A DNA stretch of 64,000 nt from Marinobacterium iners DSM 11526 (GCF_900107855.1 NZ_FNRJ01000001.1:186001-250000); one strand, 5' to 3'; numbered from the stretch's first letter, positions 1-9,183 are shown. Made by a program: numbers and translations. The notes: generated by a model not told the origin, from the sequence alone.

Positions 1-33
1 TTGACGGTGCACTGCGCATCTAGTTCCCCTGAT

Positions 34-60
34 GCAGCGCCGGCGTTCGCGCCGGCCTGC
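34..60. other. GC-rich hairpin upstream of ampG
   Basis: A perfect 7-bp stem (GCCGGCG/CGCCGGC) closed by a TTCG tetraloop lies at 39-56 and is extended by a 4-bp stem (GCAG/CTGC) across a one-base bulge. No T-tract follows on either strand, so it may terminate a gene left of the window by another route, or be a repeat. The rest of the first 138 bases holds a possible -10 element TATACT at 99-104 for ampG, without a good -35. Confidence 0.4.
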
Positions 61-138
61 AGCACCCGCCTTTCGCTGTTGCACCAACCACTTTCCGCTA
101 TACTCGGGCCTTTCTGAATTAGCCGGACCCGCATCTAT

Positions 139-1476
139 ATGCCGCACTCATGGAAAGAAACCTTCTCCCGATACCGTGATATCCGCCTGCTGTGGATCTT
201 TCTGATGGGATGCTCCAGCGGTTTTCCCTTTGTGCTGATTGGCAGCAGCCTCAGTGGCTGGCTTGCCGATGCTGGCACCAGCCGTGCTGACATTGGCCTG
301 CTGGGAACCGTAGCCACCGTGTATGCGATCAATTTTCTCTGGGCACCACTCGTAGACCGAGTAAAGCTGCCACTGGTCGGCCGCCTGGGACAAAGGCGCA
401 GCTGGATTTTCACTACCCAGATACTGATGTTGCTGTTCGTTTTGCTGATTTCCACCGTGGACCCAGCCTCCAATCTGGTTCTGGCAGGGGCTTTGGCATT
501 GGGTATTGCCGCCAGCTCCGCCACACAGGATGTAGCCATCGATGCCTTTCGAATAGACCAATTTGCTCGTCATGAGAAAGAAAAGCTGCCCCCAGCCGCC
601 GCAATGGCCATTATTGGCTGGTGGACCGGTTACTCATGGCCGGGCTACCTGGCCTTTGTTCAGGCTGATCGCATCGGATGGAACGGGGTCTACTTGCTGA
701 TGGCCGGCATCATTCTTCTATTAATGCTGTTTACCCTGATCGTACGGGAGCCGGTCACCTCACGAGACCTGTTGCAGGAGCAGGCTGATCGACGCTACCA
801 GCAAGAGCTGCACAGCTCGAAAATCGTTGCCTGGCTGATGGTCACCGTGGTGGAACCGTTCGCCGAGTTCTTCCGCAAGAATGGTATCAAGGTCGCACTC
901 ATGCTGATGCTGTTCATATTCCTGTTCAAGGTGGGTGAGGCTTTTCTTGGTCGGATGTCGATTGTGTTCTACAAGGAAGTGGGGTTCAGTAATGAGCAGA
1001 TCGGCGAATATACCAAGATGTTCGGCTGGTTTGTAACCGTGAGCTTTACCCTGCTCGGCAGTGCCTTTAACACCCGTTTTGGTGTTGTGCGTGGCTTGTT
1101 GCTGGGCGGTGTTGCGATGGCGTCCAGCAATCTGATGTTTGCGGTGATCGCTGCCGTCGGCCCGGTCGAGTGGCTGCTGGTCCTGACCCTGATTGTGGAT
1201 AACTTCACCACAGCATTTTCGACCGTGGCGTTTGTCTCATTTCTTACGCTGCTGACCGGTCGCGCCTTCAGTGCAACCCAGTATGCACTGCTGGCCTCGT
1301 TGGGCAACCTCAGCCGGACCACGCTGGCCGGCCTCAGTGGCTACAGCGTTGACTGGCTGGGGAGCTGGGAGCGGTTCTTTATCGTCACGGCACTGATGGT
1401 GCTGCCATCACTGCTGATGCTCTGGACCCTGCGACATCGGTTTGATGCAATAGCCGTTGATGCCGATAACAAATGA
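139..1476 (+). CDS. ampG: AmpG-family muropeptide permease (MFS)
   Basis: Inner-membrane major facilitator protein of 445 residues, predicted to import GlcNAc-anhydroMurNAc peptides released by cell-wall turnover, the first step of peptidoglycan recycling. The N-terminus (SGFPFVLIGSSLSGWL) and the following A-TVYAINFLWAPLVDR stretch are typical of AmpG, and about 12-14 hydrophobic segments are spaced along the chain. It is a little shorter than E. coli AmpG and lacks its C-terminal tail. It starts at ATG 139 and stands alone. The recycling enzymes AmgK and MurU, which act later in the same route, are encoded at 40.4-42.2 kb. Function is by family resemblance. Confidence 0.85.
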   Translation: MPHSWKETFSRYRDIRLLWIFLMGCSSGFPFVLIGSSLSGWLADAGTSRADIGLLGTVATVYAINFLWAPLVDRVKLPLVGRLGQRRSWIFTTQILMLLFVLLISTVDPASNLVLAGALALGIAASSATQDVAIDAFRIDQFARHEKEKLPPAAAMAIIGWWTGYSWPGYLAFVQADRIGWNGVYLLMAGIILLLMLFTLIVREPVTSRDLLQEQADRRYQQELHSSKIVAWLMVTVVEPFAEFFRKNGIKVALMLMLFIFLFKVGEAFLGRMSIVFYKEVGFSNEQIGEYTKMFGWFVTVSFTLLGSAFNTRFGVVRGLLLGGVAMASSNLMFAVIAAVGPVEWLLVLTLIVDNFTTAFSTVAFVSFLTLLTGRAFSATQYALLASLGNLSRTTLAGLSGYSVDWLGSWERFFIVTALMVLPSLLMLWTLRHRFDAIAVDADNK

Positions 1477-1490
1477 TATCAATTATCATT
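1472..1490. promoter_or_regulatory. Fur-box-like palindrome
   Basis: AATGATATCAATTATCATT: 7-bp inverted arms (AATGATA/TATCATT) around TCAAT. It contains the half-site ATTATCA and resembles the Fur 19-bp GATAAT-repeat consensus, with mismatches in the left half. It overlaps the ampG stop codon and precedes the small ORF at 1551. A TACAAT at 1491-1496 could be a -10 element. Resemblance only; binding is inferred. Confidence 0.4.
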
Positions 1491-1550
1491 TACAATAAAT
1501 TCTACGACAGATAGAGTAACTGCTGAACCGAATGACAGCAGGAGTCTGAC

Positions 1551-1766
1551 ATGACATTTCAAATTAACGCTTGGCTGGAGCATCCCCAACCCAGCCTCAG
1601 TATCAGCGATAAACTCAGCGGCGCAACTTTGATGGAGTGGAAAGGCCCACAGCTGCACCGGCTGTTCACTAAAGGAGGGCTGGTAGCAGAGGACTTCAGC
1701 CACTGTGGAGAGCAGGAACAGCAGGCGCTGGCACGCGAACTGTTTCTGCTCTGTTGCCAAGACTAG
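1551..1766 (+). CDS. Small cysteine-containing protein of unknown function
   Basis: A 71-residue ORF starting at ATG 1551, behind an AGGAG ribosome-binding site about 7 bases upstream. I do not recognise a family. It has no signal peptide or membrane segment. It contains Cys52, Cys68 and Cys69, the last two as a CC pair three residues from the C-terminus (LLCCQD). It lies between ampG and a perfect hairpin terminator, so it is probably a monocistronic unit. The Fur-like palindrome 60 bases upstream suggests, but does not show, iron-responsive expression. Confidence 0.6.
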   Translation: MTFQINAWLEHPQPSLSISDKLSGATLMEWKGPQLHRLFTKGGLVAEDFSHCGEQEQQALARELFLLCCQD

Positions 1767-1773
1767 ACTCAGT

Positions 1774-1797
1774 AAGCCGAGTACACACTCGGCTTTG
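1774..1797. terminator. Bidirectional hairpin between convergent genes
   Basis: Perfect 9-bp stem AAGCCGAGT/ACTCGGCTT with an ACAC loop, followed by a single further T. It lies between the small ORF (plus) and yajQ (minus) and can serve both. Confidence 0.65.
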
Positions 1798-1802
1798 CCC
1801 AA

Positions 1803-2285
1803 TCAGTCACGGAAGTTGTTGAACTGCAGCGGCAATTCGACATCAGACTCACGCAGCAGCGCGATCGCCTCCTGCAGGTCATCGCGCTTTTTGCCGGTCA
1901 CGCGCACCTTGTCACCCTGAATCTGGGTCTGCACTTTCAGTTTGGCATCCTTGATCACCTTGCTGATCTTCTTGCACAGCGGCTGGTCGAGTCCCTGACG
2001 CAGGACCACCTCCTGCTTCGCCTTCACACCGCCCAGATCCGGATCCTTGATCTCCATACACTTGATATCGATCTTGCGCCCGGTCAGCTTGGCCTTCAGC
2101 ATTTCCAGCATCTGCTGCAGTTGAAAGTCCACTTCCGCTTCCAGTGTCACCACCTCTCCGCTGAGTTCATATGCCGCCTTGACACCCTTAAAGTCATACC
2201 GGCTCTGTAGCTCACGGTTGGCCTGATCGACAGCATTGGTTACTTCATGCATATCCAGCTCAGACACTACATCGAATGAAGGCAT
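1803..2285 (-). CDS. yajQ: YajQ-family nucleotide-binding protein
   Basis: A 160-residue protein of the YajQ/UPF0234 family, a tandem ferredoxin-like fold reported to bind nucleotides and, in Xanthomonas, cyclic di-GMP. Its beginning ([20 protein letters not shown]) and the internal [20 protein letters not shown] are typical, and the length matches the family. The frame stays open further upstream, but the start at 2285 has a good Shine-Dalgarno (CAGGAGAG) and matches the usual MPSFD beginning. The gene is divergent from panE across 80 bases that should carry both promoters. Confidence 0.9.
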   Translation of the reverse strand: MPSFDVVSELDMHEVTNAVDQANRELQSRYDFKGVKAAYELSGEVVTLEAEVDFQLQQMLEMLKAKLTGRKIDIKCMEIKDPDLGGVKAKQEVVLRQGLDQPLCKKISKVIKDAKLKVQTQIQGDKVRVTGKKRDDLQEAIALLRESDVELPLQFNNFRD

Positions 2286-2365
2286 TTCAACTCTCCTGTT
2301 AATATCGGTTTCATCCCCGCCCGAAACGGGGCTAAGATCATGCTTTTTGGACCTGCGGAGTACCC

Positions 2366-3283
2366 ATGCACTGGTACATTCTTGGCGCTGGCGCGATTGG
2401 ACGCCTCTGGGCCTGCCTCTTCGAACACGGCTCTGTACCAACGACCCTTATGCTGCGCGACAAGGCTGCACTGAAAAGCTGGCAGCATGGCAACAGCATA
2501 GAGCTGCATGAGTCAGGTCAGGTACAGCGCTGCTCACCCAAAGCGGAAACCATCAACAACCCCAACCCGATCCGGCACCTGCTGGTCACAACCAAGGCCT
2601 ATGATACCCTGACTGCGCTGCGTGCCATACAGCATCGGCTGCAACCCGACTGTCAAATTGTGCTATTGCAGAACGGTATGGGACAGCAACAGGCCGTGCT
2701 TGATCTGCTACCCGACTGCCAGCTCTGGGCAGCCACCACTACAGCAGGCGCCTGGCGCGAGCCACCCAACAGGCTGCACTCCATCAGCCGAGGCGAAACC
2801 CTGATCGGCCCACTGACCCCAGCTTCATCTGTTCTACCTGATGGTTGGGACCGGTTGCCTCTGACACTGACAGGCTGCAACGAAATTCTGCCGGTACTGT
2901 GGCGCAAGCTGGCAATCAATTGTGCCATTAATCCGCTGAGCGCCCTGGAAAACTGCCGTAACGGCGAACTGCTGCATAATCAGCATCGCCTGCAACTGCT
3001 GCGACAGGTTTGCACCGAAGTCGAGCAGGTAGCCGCAGCAGCCGGTATCACACTGTTTACTGAACCGCTGCATCAACAGGCAGAAGCCGTGGCACATGCG
3101 ACAGGCGACAACCTGTCTTCTATGCTGCAGGATATACGCCATAAGCGACAGACGGAAATCGAACAGATTACCGGTTACCTCTGCCATCGAGCATCTGAAT
3201 ATGGCATTGCCACCCCACTTAATACGGCCCTGCTTCATCAGATCAGAACATTGACAATGGAAAGAGAACATCGGAATGACTGA
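2366..3283 (+). CDS. panE: 2-dehydropantoate 2-reductase (ketopantoate reductase)
   Basis: A 305-residue NADPH-dependent reductase of the ApbA/PanE family, making pantoate for coenzyme A synthesis in the cytoplasm. It has a Rossmann glycine motif GAGAIG at residues 7-12. The C-terminal helical domain carries the family block [26 protein letters not shown], which includes the catalytic lysine region. The last codons overlap the start of the PPK2 gene by 8 bases, suggesting translational coupling. Panto-specific activity is assigned by family; some paralogues act on other 2-keto acids. Confidence 0.8.
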   Translation: MHWYILGAGAIGRLWACLFEHGSVPTTLMLRDKAALKSWQHGNSIELHESGQVQRCSPKAETINNPNPIRHLLVTTKAYDTLTALRAIQHRLQPDCQIVLLQNGMGQQQAVLDLLPDCQLWAATTTAGAWREPPNRLHSISRGETLIGPLTPASSVLPDGWDRLPLTLTGCNEILPVLWRKLAINCAINPLSALENCRNGELLHNQHRLQLLRQVCTEVEQVAAAAGITLFTEPLHQQAEAVAHATGDNLSSMLQDIRHKRQTEIEQITGYLCHRASEYGIATPLNTALLHQIRTLTMEREHRND

Positions 3284-4085
3284 ACCGCACACACCGGATT
3301 ACCCCTACAAAAAAAAGCTCAAGCGCGACATCTACGAAGCGGAAAAGCGCGAGCTGCAAATTGAGTTGCTCAAGGTACAGCGCTGGGTACGAGAAACGGG
3401 GCAGAAGATTCTGATCATATTCGAGGGGCGCGATGCCGCAGGCAAGGGAGGTACCATCAAACGCTTCATGGAGCACCTCAATCCGCGTGGCGCCCATGTC
3501 ATTGCACTTGAGAAGCCAACCGAGCGTGAGAGGTCGGAATGGTATTTCCAGCGCTATATAAAACACCTTCCCGCTGCTGGTGAGATCATCCTGCTCGACC
3601 GTTCATGGTACAACCGCGCAGGCGTCGAGCGTGTAATGGATTTCTGCACCCCGTCGGAATACCTGGAATTCATGCGCGAAGCACCGGAGCTGGAACGCAT
3701 GTTCGTGCGCAGTGGCATTCGACTGTTCAAGCTGTGGTTTGAAGTCAGCCGCGAGGAACAGTTCAATCGTTTCCAGTCACGCCGTACCGACCCGCTCAAG
3801 CACTGGAAACTTTCTCCGGTTGATCTGGCATCACTGGACAAGTGGGATGCCTATACCGAAGCCAAGGAATCGATGTTCTTTCATACCGACACGGCAGACG
3901 CCCCCTGGACCATTATCCGCTCTGATGACAAGAAACGGGCACGCCTGAACGCAATGCGCCATATTCTCAGTCATTTGCCTTATCCGGATCCGAATCCGGA
4001 CATTCAGATCGAACCCGACCCTCTGATCGTACAAGCGGCACACATCAGCCTGCAGCAGCGAAGCCCATCAACGGAGCAGAACTAA
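3276..4085 (+). CDS. ppk2: Polyphosphate kinase 2 (class I PPK2)
   Basis: A 269-residue P-loop kinase that transfers phosphate between polyphosphate and nucleoside diphosphates. It has the Walker A motif GRDAAGKGG at residues 51-59, the lid-region sequence PTERERSEWYFQRY at 81-94 and the Walker B-like DRSWYNRAGVE at 108-118, all hallmarks of PPK2. One-domain length and these motifs fit class I (ADP or GDP phosphorylation), but the class is an inference. It overlaps panE by 8 bases and is followed after 9 bases by the adenosyltransferase gene, so the three are probably co-transcribed. Confidence 0.87.
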   Translation: MTEPHTPDYPYKKKLKRDIYEAEKRELQIELLKVQRWVRETGQKILIIFEGRDAAGKGGTIKRFMEHLNPRGAHVIALEKPTERERSEWYFQRYIKHLPAAGEIILLDRSWYNRAGVERVMDFCTPSEYLEFMREAPELERMFVRSGIRLFKLWFEVSREEQFNRFQSRRTDPLKHWKLSPVDLASLDKWDAYTEAKESMFFHTDTADAPWTIIRSDDKKRARLNAMRHILSHLPYPDPNPDIQIEPDPLIVQAAHISLQQRSPSTEQN

Positions 4086-4094
4086 GGAACCCAC

Positions 4095-4655
4095 ATGAGT
4101 AATCGTCTCACTCGAATCTATACTCGCAGCGGCGACAGCGGTACTACCGCTTTGGCCAACGGCCAACGCATCCCAAAATATCACCCGCGCATCGAGGCAC
4201 TTGGTGATGTGGATGAACTCAACAGCCTGCTGGGGCTGCTGCTGGCTGAGATTGACATGCCGGACAGCCTGTCACCGCTGTTGCAGCGCATTCAGAATGA
4301 CCTGTTTGATATCGGCGGCGAGCTGGCCGTAGCGGACCCGGATTACACTGTAATCACACAGGAAGTGGTTCTATGGCTTGAGCAGCAACTGGATAGCCTC
4401 AACACCGAATTGCCGCCACTGGAGGAGTTTATTCTGCCCGGCGGCAACCGTGCAGCCGCTCAGGCTCACCTCTGTCGCTGTGTGTGTCGGCGCGCCGAAC
4501 GCCGAGTTGTTGAACTGGCCGGTACCGACAGTGTCAACCCGCAAAGTGCAGCTTACCTCAACCGACTCTCAGACCTGCTGTTCGTGTGTGCCCGTACACT
4601 GAGCCGCCTCAATAGTGGTACTGAAGTACTTTGGCAGCCACGCCGGCCAAAGTAG
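4095..4655 (+). CDS. PduO-type cob(I)alamin adenosyltransferase
   Basis: A 186-residue enzyme that transfers the 5'-deoxyadenosyl group of ATP to cob(I)alamin, giving adenosylcobalamin. The N-terminal ATP-binding signature TRSGDSGTT (residues 10-18), the FILPGG turn (112-117), CRRAERRV (131-138) and the YLNRLSDLLFVCAR helix (154-167) are all PduO/MMAB hallmarks. No cobalamin synthesis or cobalamin-dependent enzyme genes are nearby, so it likely serves salvage or housekeeping. It faces the convergent HDOD gene across only 9 bases, with no obvious terminator between them. Confidence 0.88.
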   Translation: MSNRLTRIYTRSGDSGTTALANGQRIPKYHPRIEALGDVDELNSLLGLLLAEIDMPDSLSPLLQRIQNDLFDIGGELAVADPDYTVITQEVVLWLEQQLDSLNTELPPLEEFILPGGNRAAAQAHLCRCVCRRAERRVVELAGTDSVNPQSAAYLNRLSDLLFVCARTLSRLNSGTEVLWQPRRPK

Positions 4656-4664
4656 GCGCAGGTA

Positions 4665-6209
4665 TTAACGCCTATGACGCAGGACCTCCAACCCAAGGCG
4701 GGCCTGCACCAAAAACTGGTTGAATACCCGAAATTCCTGATCCTCGACAATACTCCCCGGTGTGATTTTATCGGCATAGATTAAGCCGATCACCCTGTCA
4801 TTAACGGCCAGAGGCGCCATGATGAAACCACGTGGATCCACCTGTTGCATGAACTCGGCTGGCAGTCGGTCACGCCAGCCCGGCTCATCGGTATCAGGCA
4901 CCAGCAAGGTCATACGCTTATCCATCAGACGAAAGAACAGCGTAGCCCACTCATCATCGCGCCTTAGCTGAAAAAAATGACGCAGCGGTCGTCCATCGAG
5001 TCCCGACACCAGTTTTGCCCTGAGTTCCTTGCCTTCAGAACCGAGCATACAGAACGCCGAACGCTCCAAAGCACAGCTTTTTACAATCGCATCGACAGCC
5101 ACTTCCAGCAGACTGGTGGCACCGGCCTGCTCACTGATGAGTTCGTTCAGCCGCTGCAGATAGATAAGCTGTTGTTCCATCCAGTGAGCTTTTTCATCCA
5201 ACTGAGCCGATTCAAGCGGGGCCGGCACAACGTCAGGGTCGCGTCGACGGGCCTCTCGGGAGTGGACATAATAGGCCAACTTGCGGGTAGCTTCGTCCAG
5301 TGGCGCATCTTCAGACGCCTCGACACGAGGGCTGATGGTACTGTTCCTGAGACCGTACTCATCAGCCAAATCACACACCTGACGAAACGCTTCGCTGACA
5401 TGCTGATCCAGGCTGTCCACCGGTTGCCGAGTAGCTGATGCCAAATCCAACATCAGCTCGGTGTAGTCCAGGTCACCGGAAGTATCACGTCGATAGATCA
5501 ACTCCAACAGATCATGACAGCCGGCGGCCAAGCGATGATTCAGCTTGTCCTTCCCGTGCAGTTGATCGGCTGACAGCGGGTCCATCGCCTGTACTACGGT
5601 TTTTGGAAAGCCCCAGCTTTGCGCCAAATCCTGGCCTATGTCACTGAAGTGCCCACCCAGCGCCTGTAGCTGGATACGTGGCCACCCCTCTCGCTTGAGG
5701 GCACGCTGGCGCAGCATGTCGCGATAGGTATCCGGCAAGGTGAAGGCAACGATAATCTCCCCCAGTCCGTAGAGCAAACCACAGATATAGGTTTCCTCTA
5801 TATCAACAGCCCCGGCCGCAGCGGCCATTTCCCGGGCGATGGACGCATTGAGAAAGGCACTGATCAGCAGCTGCTCGATCCCTGTATCCGGTTGCTCATC
5901 CCGAAAGCTTTCGATCAGCTTGAGGGTCATGCAGAGATTGTGAATCCGCTCAAAGCCAATCAGTACAACCGCTCTGGAGACGGCGCTTATTTTGCCCTGG
6001 CCTCGATTGTAGGTGTGGGTATTGGCTATCTTGAGCAGTTTGGCTGACAGGTTGGCATCTTTCATCACTGCCATGGCCAGTGCCATGGCATCACTTTGTC
6101 GGGAGCTGCTGACCTGACGAATACGATTCACCGTAGCACTGAATACAGGCAGGTCACCCAGACGATCCAGGCGGGCATAAATAGCGTTAAGTGTTTCCTG
6201 GTATTTCAA
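4665..6209 (-). CDS. HDOD-GAF signalling protein
   Basis: A 514-residue cytoplasmic protein. Residues about 15-215 form an HDOD domain (LPVFSATVNRIRQV, AMAVMKDANLSAKLLKIANT, AVVLIGFERIHNL), a relative of HD phosphodiesterases that usually lacks the catalytic metal site. A linker follows, then a GAF-like domain at about 345-510 (SLLEVAVDAIVKSCALERSAFCMLG and the closing FNQFLVQARLGLEVL). Such proteins often act in signalling or motility control, but the ligand and partner cannot be read here. It stands alone, divergent from zapG. Confidence 0.75.
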   Translation of the reverse strand: MKYQETLNAIYARLDRLGDLPVFSATVNRIRQVSSSRQSDAMALAMAVMKDANLSAKLLKIANTHTYNRGQGKISAVSRAVVLIGFERIHNLCMTLKLIESFRDEQPDTGIEQLLISAFLNASIAREMAAAAGAVDIEETYICGLLYGLGEIIVAFTLPDTYRDMLRQRALKREGWPRIQLQALGGHFSDIGQDLAQSWGFPKTVVQAMDPLSADQLHGKDKLNHRLAAGCHDLLELIYRRDTSGDLDYTELMLDLASATRQPVDSLDQHVSEAFRQVCDLADEYGLRNSTISPRVEASEDAPLDEATRKLAYYVHSREARRRDPDVVPAPLESAQLDEKAHWMEQQLIYLQRLNELISEQAGATSLLEVAVDAIVKSCALERSAFCMLGSEGKELRAKLVSGLDGRPLRHFFQLRRDDEWATLFFRLMDKRMTLLVPDTDEPGWRDRLPAEFMQQVDPRGFIMAPLAVNDRVIGLIYADKITPGSIVEDQEFRVFNQFLVQARLGLEVLRHRR

Positions 6210-6505
6210 TCTAGGCTGTCCTCACCGCAATATACTGTCGCAATTGGACGGCATTATATCAGAGTTACCCGCCGATCACGCCTTGATCCAGCGGGTACAG
6301 AAGAGTCTCTTCTAAGCTGCACAACGGATACTCGCTGTGACTGACATCAAGCCAAGACGCACTTGCACAGTATAGCTGAGGGCTACTCGACCAACCGCCT
6401 ATGGACACGACTCTTGCGACAAGAATAATGGTTGATGCATGGGTTTCGGGATCGCTTTACTTTAATATGAAGGCGTTAACAGATTTTGTGAATGAGGACT
6501 GAGGC
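6210..6505. promoter_or_regulatory. Divergent control region between the HDOD gene and zapG
   Basis: About 296 bases without a gene. On the minus strand there is an extended -10 (TGATATAAT, top-strand complement at 6253-6261), well placed for the HDOD start at 6209. A perfect 7-1-7 palindrome AGAAGAG-T-CTCTTCT lies at 6299-6313, upstream of that promoter. On the plus side TTTAATAT at 6461-6468 is a plausible -10 for zapG. Nothing else is recognised. Confidence 0.5.
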
Positions 6506-7081
6506 GTGGAACAAAGCAACATATGGATTATCACACTGATTGCCCTGGCGATCGGCGCCCTCATCGGTTATCTGCTGGGTCGTGCCGGTGGCTCTTCGAA
6601 TCGCGAGCAAGAGCTTGTGGATGAATTGGACAGCGCCCGCAGCGAGCTTGAGCAGTACAGGACCAAAGTTGGTCACCATTTCGAGGAAACGGCCGAGCTG
6701 GTTAATGGTCTGAGCGAACAGTACCGCAAGGTGCACCAGCACCTCGCCAACAGCGCAGAGTCGCTTTGCCCAGGGCTACCGGCCTCAATGGCACTGCAGC
6801 ATGAGGCACCGCCCAAACTGGGCCAGGACATTCCAACCGTGACAGATGCGCTTGATAACAGCGAACAGGAAGAGCTCCCGGAGCCACCGCGTGATTACGC
6901 TCCGAAGAAGTCCGACGAAGCGGGCACCCTGTCTGAAAGTTACGGCTTGAGCCGTAAAGAGCAGGCAGAAGCGGAAGAGCACACGAAAGCGCCTGCCGCC
7001 CATGATCCGACTGCTTACGGTGATGATGCACCGGAGGATGATACCCATAAGCGTTCTTCAGAGCAGAAGCCAAAAAACTGA
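6506..7081 (+). CDS. zapG: ZapG/YhcB-like cell-envelope protein (DUF1043)
   Basis: A 191-residue single-pass inner-membrane protein. One N-terminal membrane segment (residues 7-25, IWIITLIALAIGALIGYLLG) is followed by a predicted coiled coil (about 33-80, with EQELVDELDSARSELEQYRTKV) and the family stretch HFEETAELVNGLSEQYRKVHQHLA. The remaining hundred residues are acidic, low in complexity and probably disordered. Members link the Z-ring or elongation machinery with envelope synthesis in E. coli. The start is GTG 6506, preceded by GAGG. It converges on the Nif3-family gene. Confidence 0.8.
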   Translation: MEQSNIWIITLIALAIGALIGYLLGRAGGSSNREQELVDELDSARSELEQYRTKVGHHFEETAELVNGLSEQYRKVHQHLANSAESLCPGLPASMALQHEAPPKLGQDIPTVTDALDNSEQEELPEPPRDYAPKKSDEAGTLSESYGLSRKEQAEAEEHTKAPAAHDPTAYGDDAPEDDTHKRSSEQKPKN

Positions 7082-7115
7082 CCCTTCCGCCCGCTTTATT
7101 AGGGTACTTCAGGGC

Positions 7116-7877
7116 TTACACCGGGTTGTCGATATCGACAAACCGGTGTTCCAGCCCGAACTGCTCAGCCAGATGTTCCCCAAGGGCCTGCACACCATAA
7201 CGTTCGGTTGCATGATGGCCCGCACCGATGTAGTGAATTCCCGCTTCGCGCGCAATGTGCACCACCGGCTCTGAAATCTCGCCGCTGATGTAGGCATCCA
7301 CACCCTGTGCCAGCGCATGCTCAATCATCCGCTCTGCAGCCCCGGTACACCAGGCGACCGTTCGAATATCATGACTCCCGCCACTTATAACCTGCGGACT
7401 GCGACCCAATACATGGCTGATGCGCTGCTCCAGTCCCTGCAGTGACAAACCTTGCTCAAGTCGTCCCATATTACCAATCGCCGGCACGGCCCCGGGCTCA
7501 AGTGGCCCTTCCACCTTGAACCCCAGCAGCTCAGCGAGCCTGGCGTTGTTGCCCAACGTCGGATGCGCATCCAGCGGCAAATGATAAGCCATCAAATTGA
7601 TATCATGCTGCAGCAAGGTTTTCAGCCGCCGCTGCTTGATCCCCGTCACCACCTGTGACTCGCCTTTCCAGAAGTAGCCATGGTGTACCAGTACCAGATC
7701 AGCCTGCCACTCAACAGCGACATCCAGCAGCGCCTGACTGGCCGTCACCCCTGTGAGAATACGGCTAATCCGGGAACGCCCTTCCACCTGCAGGCCGTTG
7801 GGACAATAATCACGGAAACTGCCGACCTGAAGCAGCTGGTCACAATATTTCACCAGCTCATTGATATTCATCGACAT
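7116..7877 (-). CDS. Nif3-like dinuclear metal-centre protein (YbgI family)
   Basis: A 253-residue protein of the NIF3/YbgI family. Members form toroidal hexamers with a two-metal site; YbgI has been described as GTP cyclohydrolase I type 2-like, but the cellular function is unsettled. The metal-binding stretches are present: VHHGYFWKG near residue 70, HLPLDAHP near 95, and GHHATERYG near the C-terminus. The frame could begin at a TTG or ATG slightly upstream, but ATG 7877 sits 4 bases behind GGAGGA, so I prefer it. Confidence 0.82.
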   Translation of the reverse strand: MSMNINELVKYCDQLLQVGSFRDYCPNGLQVEGRSRISRILTGVTASQALLDVAVEWQADLVLVHHGYFWKGESQVVTGIKQRRLKTLLQHDINLMAYHLPLDAHPTLGNNARLAELLGFKVEGPLEPGAVPAIGNMGRLEQGLSLQGLEQRISHVLGRSPQVISGGSHDIRTVAWCTGAAERMIEHALAQGVDAYISGEISEPVVHIAREAGIHYIGAGHHATERYGVQALGEHLAEQFGLEHRFVDIDNPV

Positions 7878-7947
7878 CAATTCCTCCATCAATTTTCAAA
7901 ACAGCTCGCGCAGCCGTATAATCAGTCCAGTCTGAAATGATGTACAG

Positions 7948-9111
7948 GTGCAATCAAGCAAGATGCGCAGAGTATCCTATCTCATCTGGCCAGTAGTAAC
8001 CGGTATTCTTGCCGCTCTGCTGATACTGCAATTTTATCCACAGCTGATCTCACCGCCTGTTACCACTGTCGAGATCCGCGAGGCCGCCTCCTCTGAACTG
8101 ACACTCCCAGCACGAGAAGGCGTGGTGTCCTATGCTGACGCGGTCGACAAAGCAGCTCCTGCCGTGGTGAACATCTATACACGCACACTGGTTCGCCAGC
8201 CAGTCAACCCTCTTTTGAATGATCCTTTCTTCCGCAATTTTTTCAATGCCGAGCAACTGCCACAACGCGACCGAATAGAGTCCAGCCTTGGCTCTGGCGT
8301 TATTCTTAACGAACAAGGATATGTCGTCACCAATAATCACGTTATCAGCGGGGCTGACAGTATCGTGGTGGCACTGCGTGATGGCCGAGAGGCACAGGCC
8401 AGCGTTATCGGCCTTGACCCGGAAACGGATCTCGCCGTCCTCAAGATAGAGCTTACAGACCTGCCCAGCATCACACTGGCGGCCAATGACGAGCTACGCA
8501 TCGGGGATGTCGCACTGGCGATAGGCAACCCCTTCGGCGTTGGCCAGACCGTCACCATGGGGATCATCAGTGCCACCGGTCGTAACCGCCTTGGCTTGAG
8601 CACCTATGAAGACTTCATCCAGACCGACGCCGCGATCAACCCCGGAAATTCTGGCGGGGCGCTGGTGGATGCACACGGCAACCTGGTTGGCATCAATACC
8701 GCCATTTTTTCCAAATCCGGAGGCTCGCAGGGAATCGGTTTTGCCATCCCCTCATCGCTGGCAAGACAGGTGATGCAGGATTTGATCAGCCATGGCCGCG
8801 TAATCCGTGGCTGGCTCGGCGTAGAGATTCAGGAACTGACCCCTCGGCTCGCCGAGTCATTCGGTGTTGGTGAGCGGCCTGGCCTGATTGTGGCGGGAAT
8901 CTTCCGTAACGGCCCAGCCCACCAAGCAGGACTCCAGCCCGGCGATATTCTGCTGCAGGTTGAAGGTGAACCAGTCACCACCAGTCGCGCTACCATGAAT
9001 CGTATCGCTCGCTTCAAGCCTGGGCAGAAAATTGCACTGGGTGTCCTTAGGGATGGTCATGAGATGATGGTTACAGCCAGCATCGGTGAGCGCCCACCCA
9101 GCCGTAATTGA
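7948..9111 (+). CDS. Periplasmic serine protease of the DegS/AlgW type
   Basis: A 387-residue inner-membrane-anchored HtrA-family protease. One membrane segment (about residues 11-28) precedes the protease domain with catalytic His131 (TNNHV), Asp161 (ETDLAVLK) and Ser235 (NPGNSGGAL). A single PDZ domain occupies about 280-385. One PDZ and a retained anchor fit DegS/AlgW, which cleave the anti-sigma factor RseA/MucA during envelope stress, rather than DegP/MucD. The start could be GTG 7948 or ATG 7963; neither has a strong ribosome-binding site. Divergent from the Nif3-family gene and followed by a hairpin terminator. Confidence 0.85.
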   Translation: MQSSKMRRVSYLIWPVVTGILAALLILQFYPQLISPPVTTVEIREAASSELTLPAREGVVSYADAVDKAAPAVVNIYTRTLVRQPVNPLLNDPFFRNFFNAEQLPQRDRIESSLGSGVILNEQGYVVTNNHVISGADSIVVALRDGREAQASVIGLDPETDLAVLKIELTDLPSITLAANDELRIGDVALAIGNPFGVGQTVTMGIISATGRNRLGLSTYEDFIQTDAAINPGNSGGALVDAHGNLVGINTAIFSKSGGSQGIGFAIPSSLARQVMQDLISHGRVIRGWLGVEIQELTPRLAESFGVGERPGLIVAGIFRNGPAHQAGLQPGDILLQVEGEPVTTSRATMNRIARFKPGQKIALGVLRDGHEMMVTASIGERPPSRN

Positions 9112-9133
9112 CACATCCGCCACTGAAACAGAT

Positions 9134-9160
9134 AAAGGCTCCCTCAGGAGCCTTTATTGT
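9134..9160 (+). terminator. Terminator after the DegS-like gene
   Basis: Perfect 9-bp stem AAAGGCTCC/GGAGCCTTT with a CTCA loop, followed by ATTGT. It lies between the protease gene and the convergent hisD, so it can act in both directions. Confidence 0.75.
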
Positions 9161-9183
9161 GCACGCTGCATGCTGTTTTCGGA

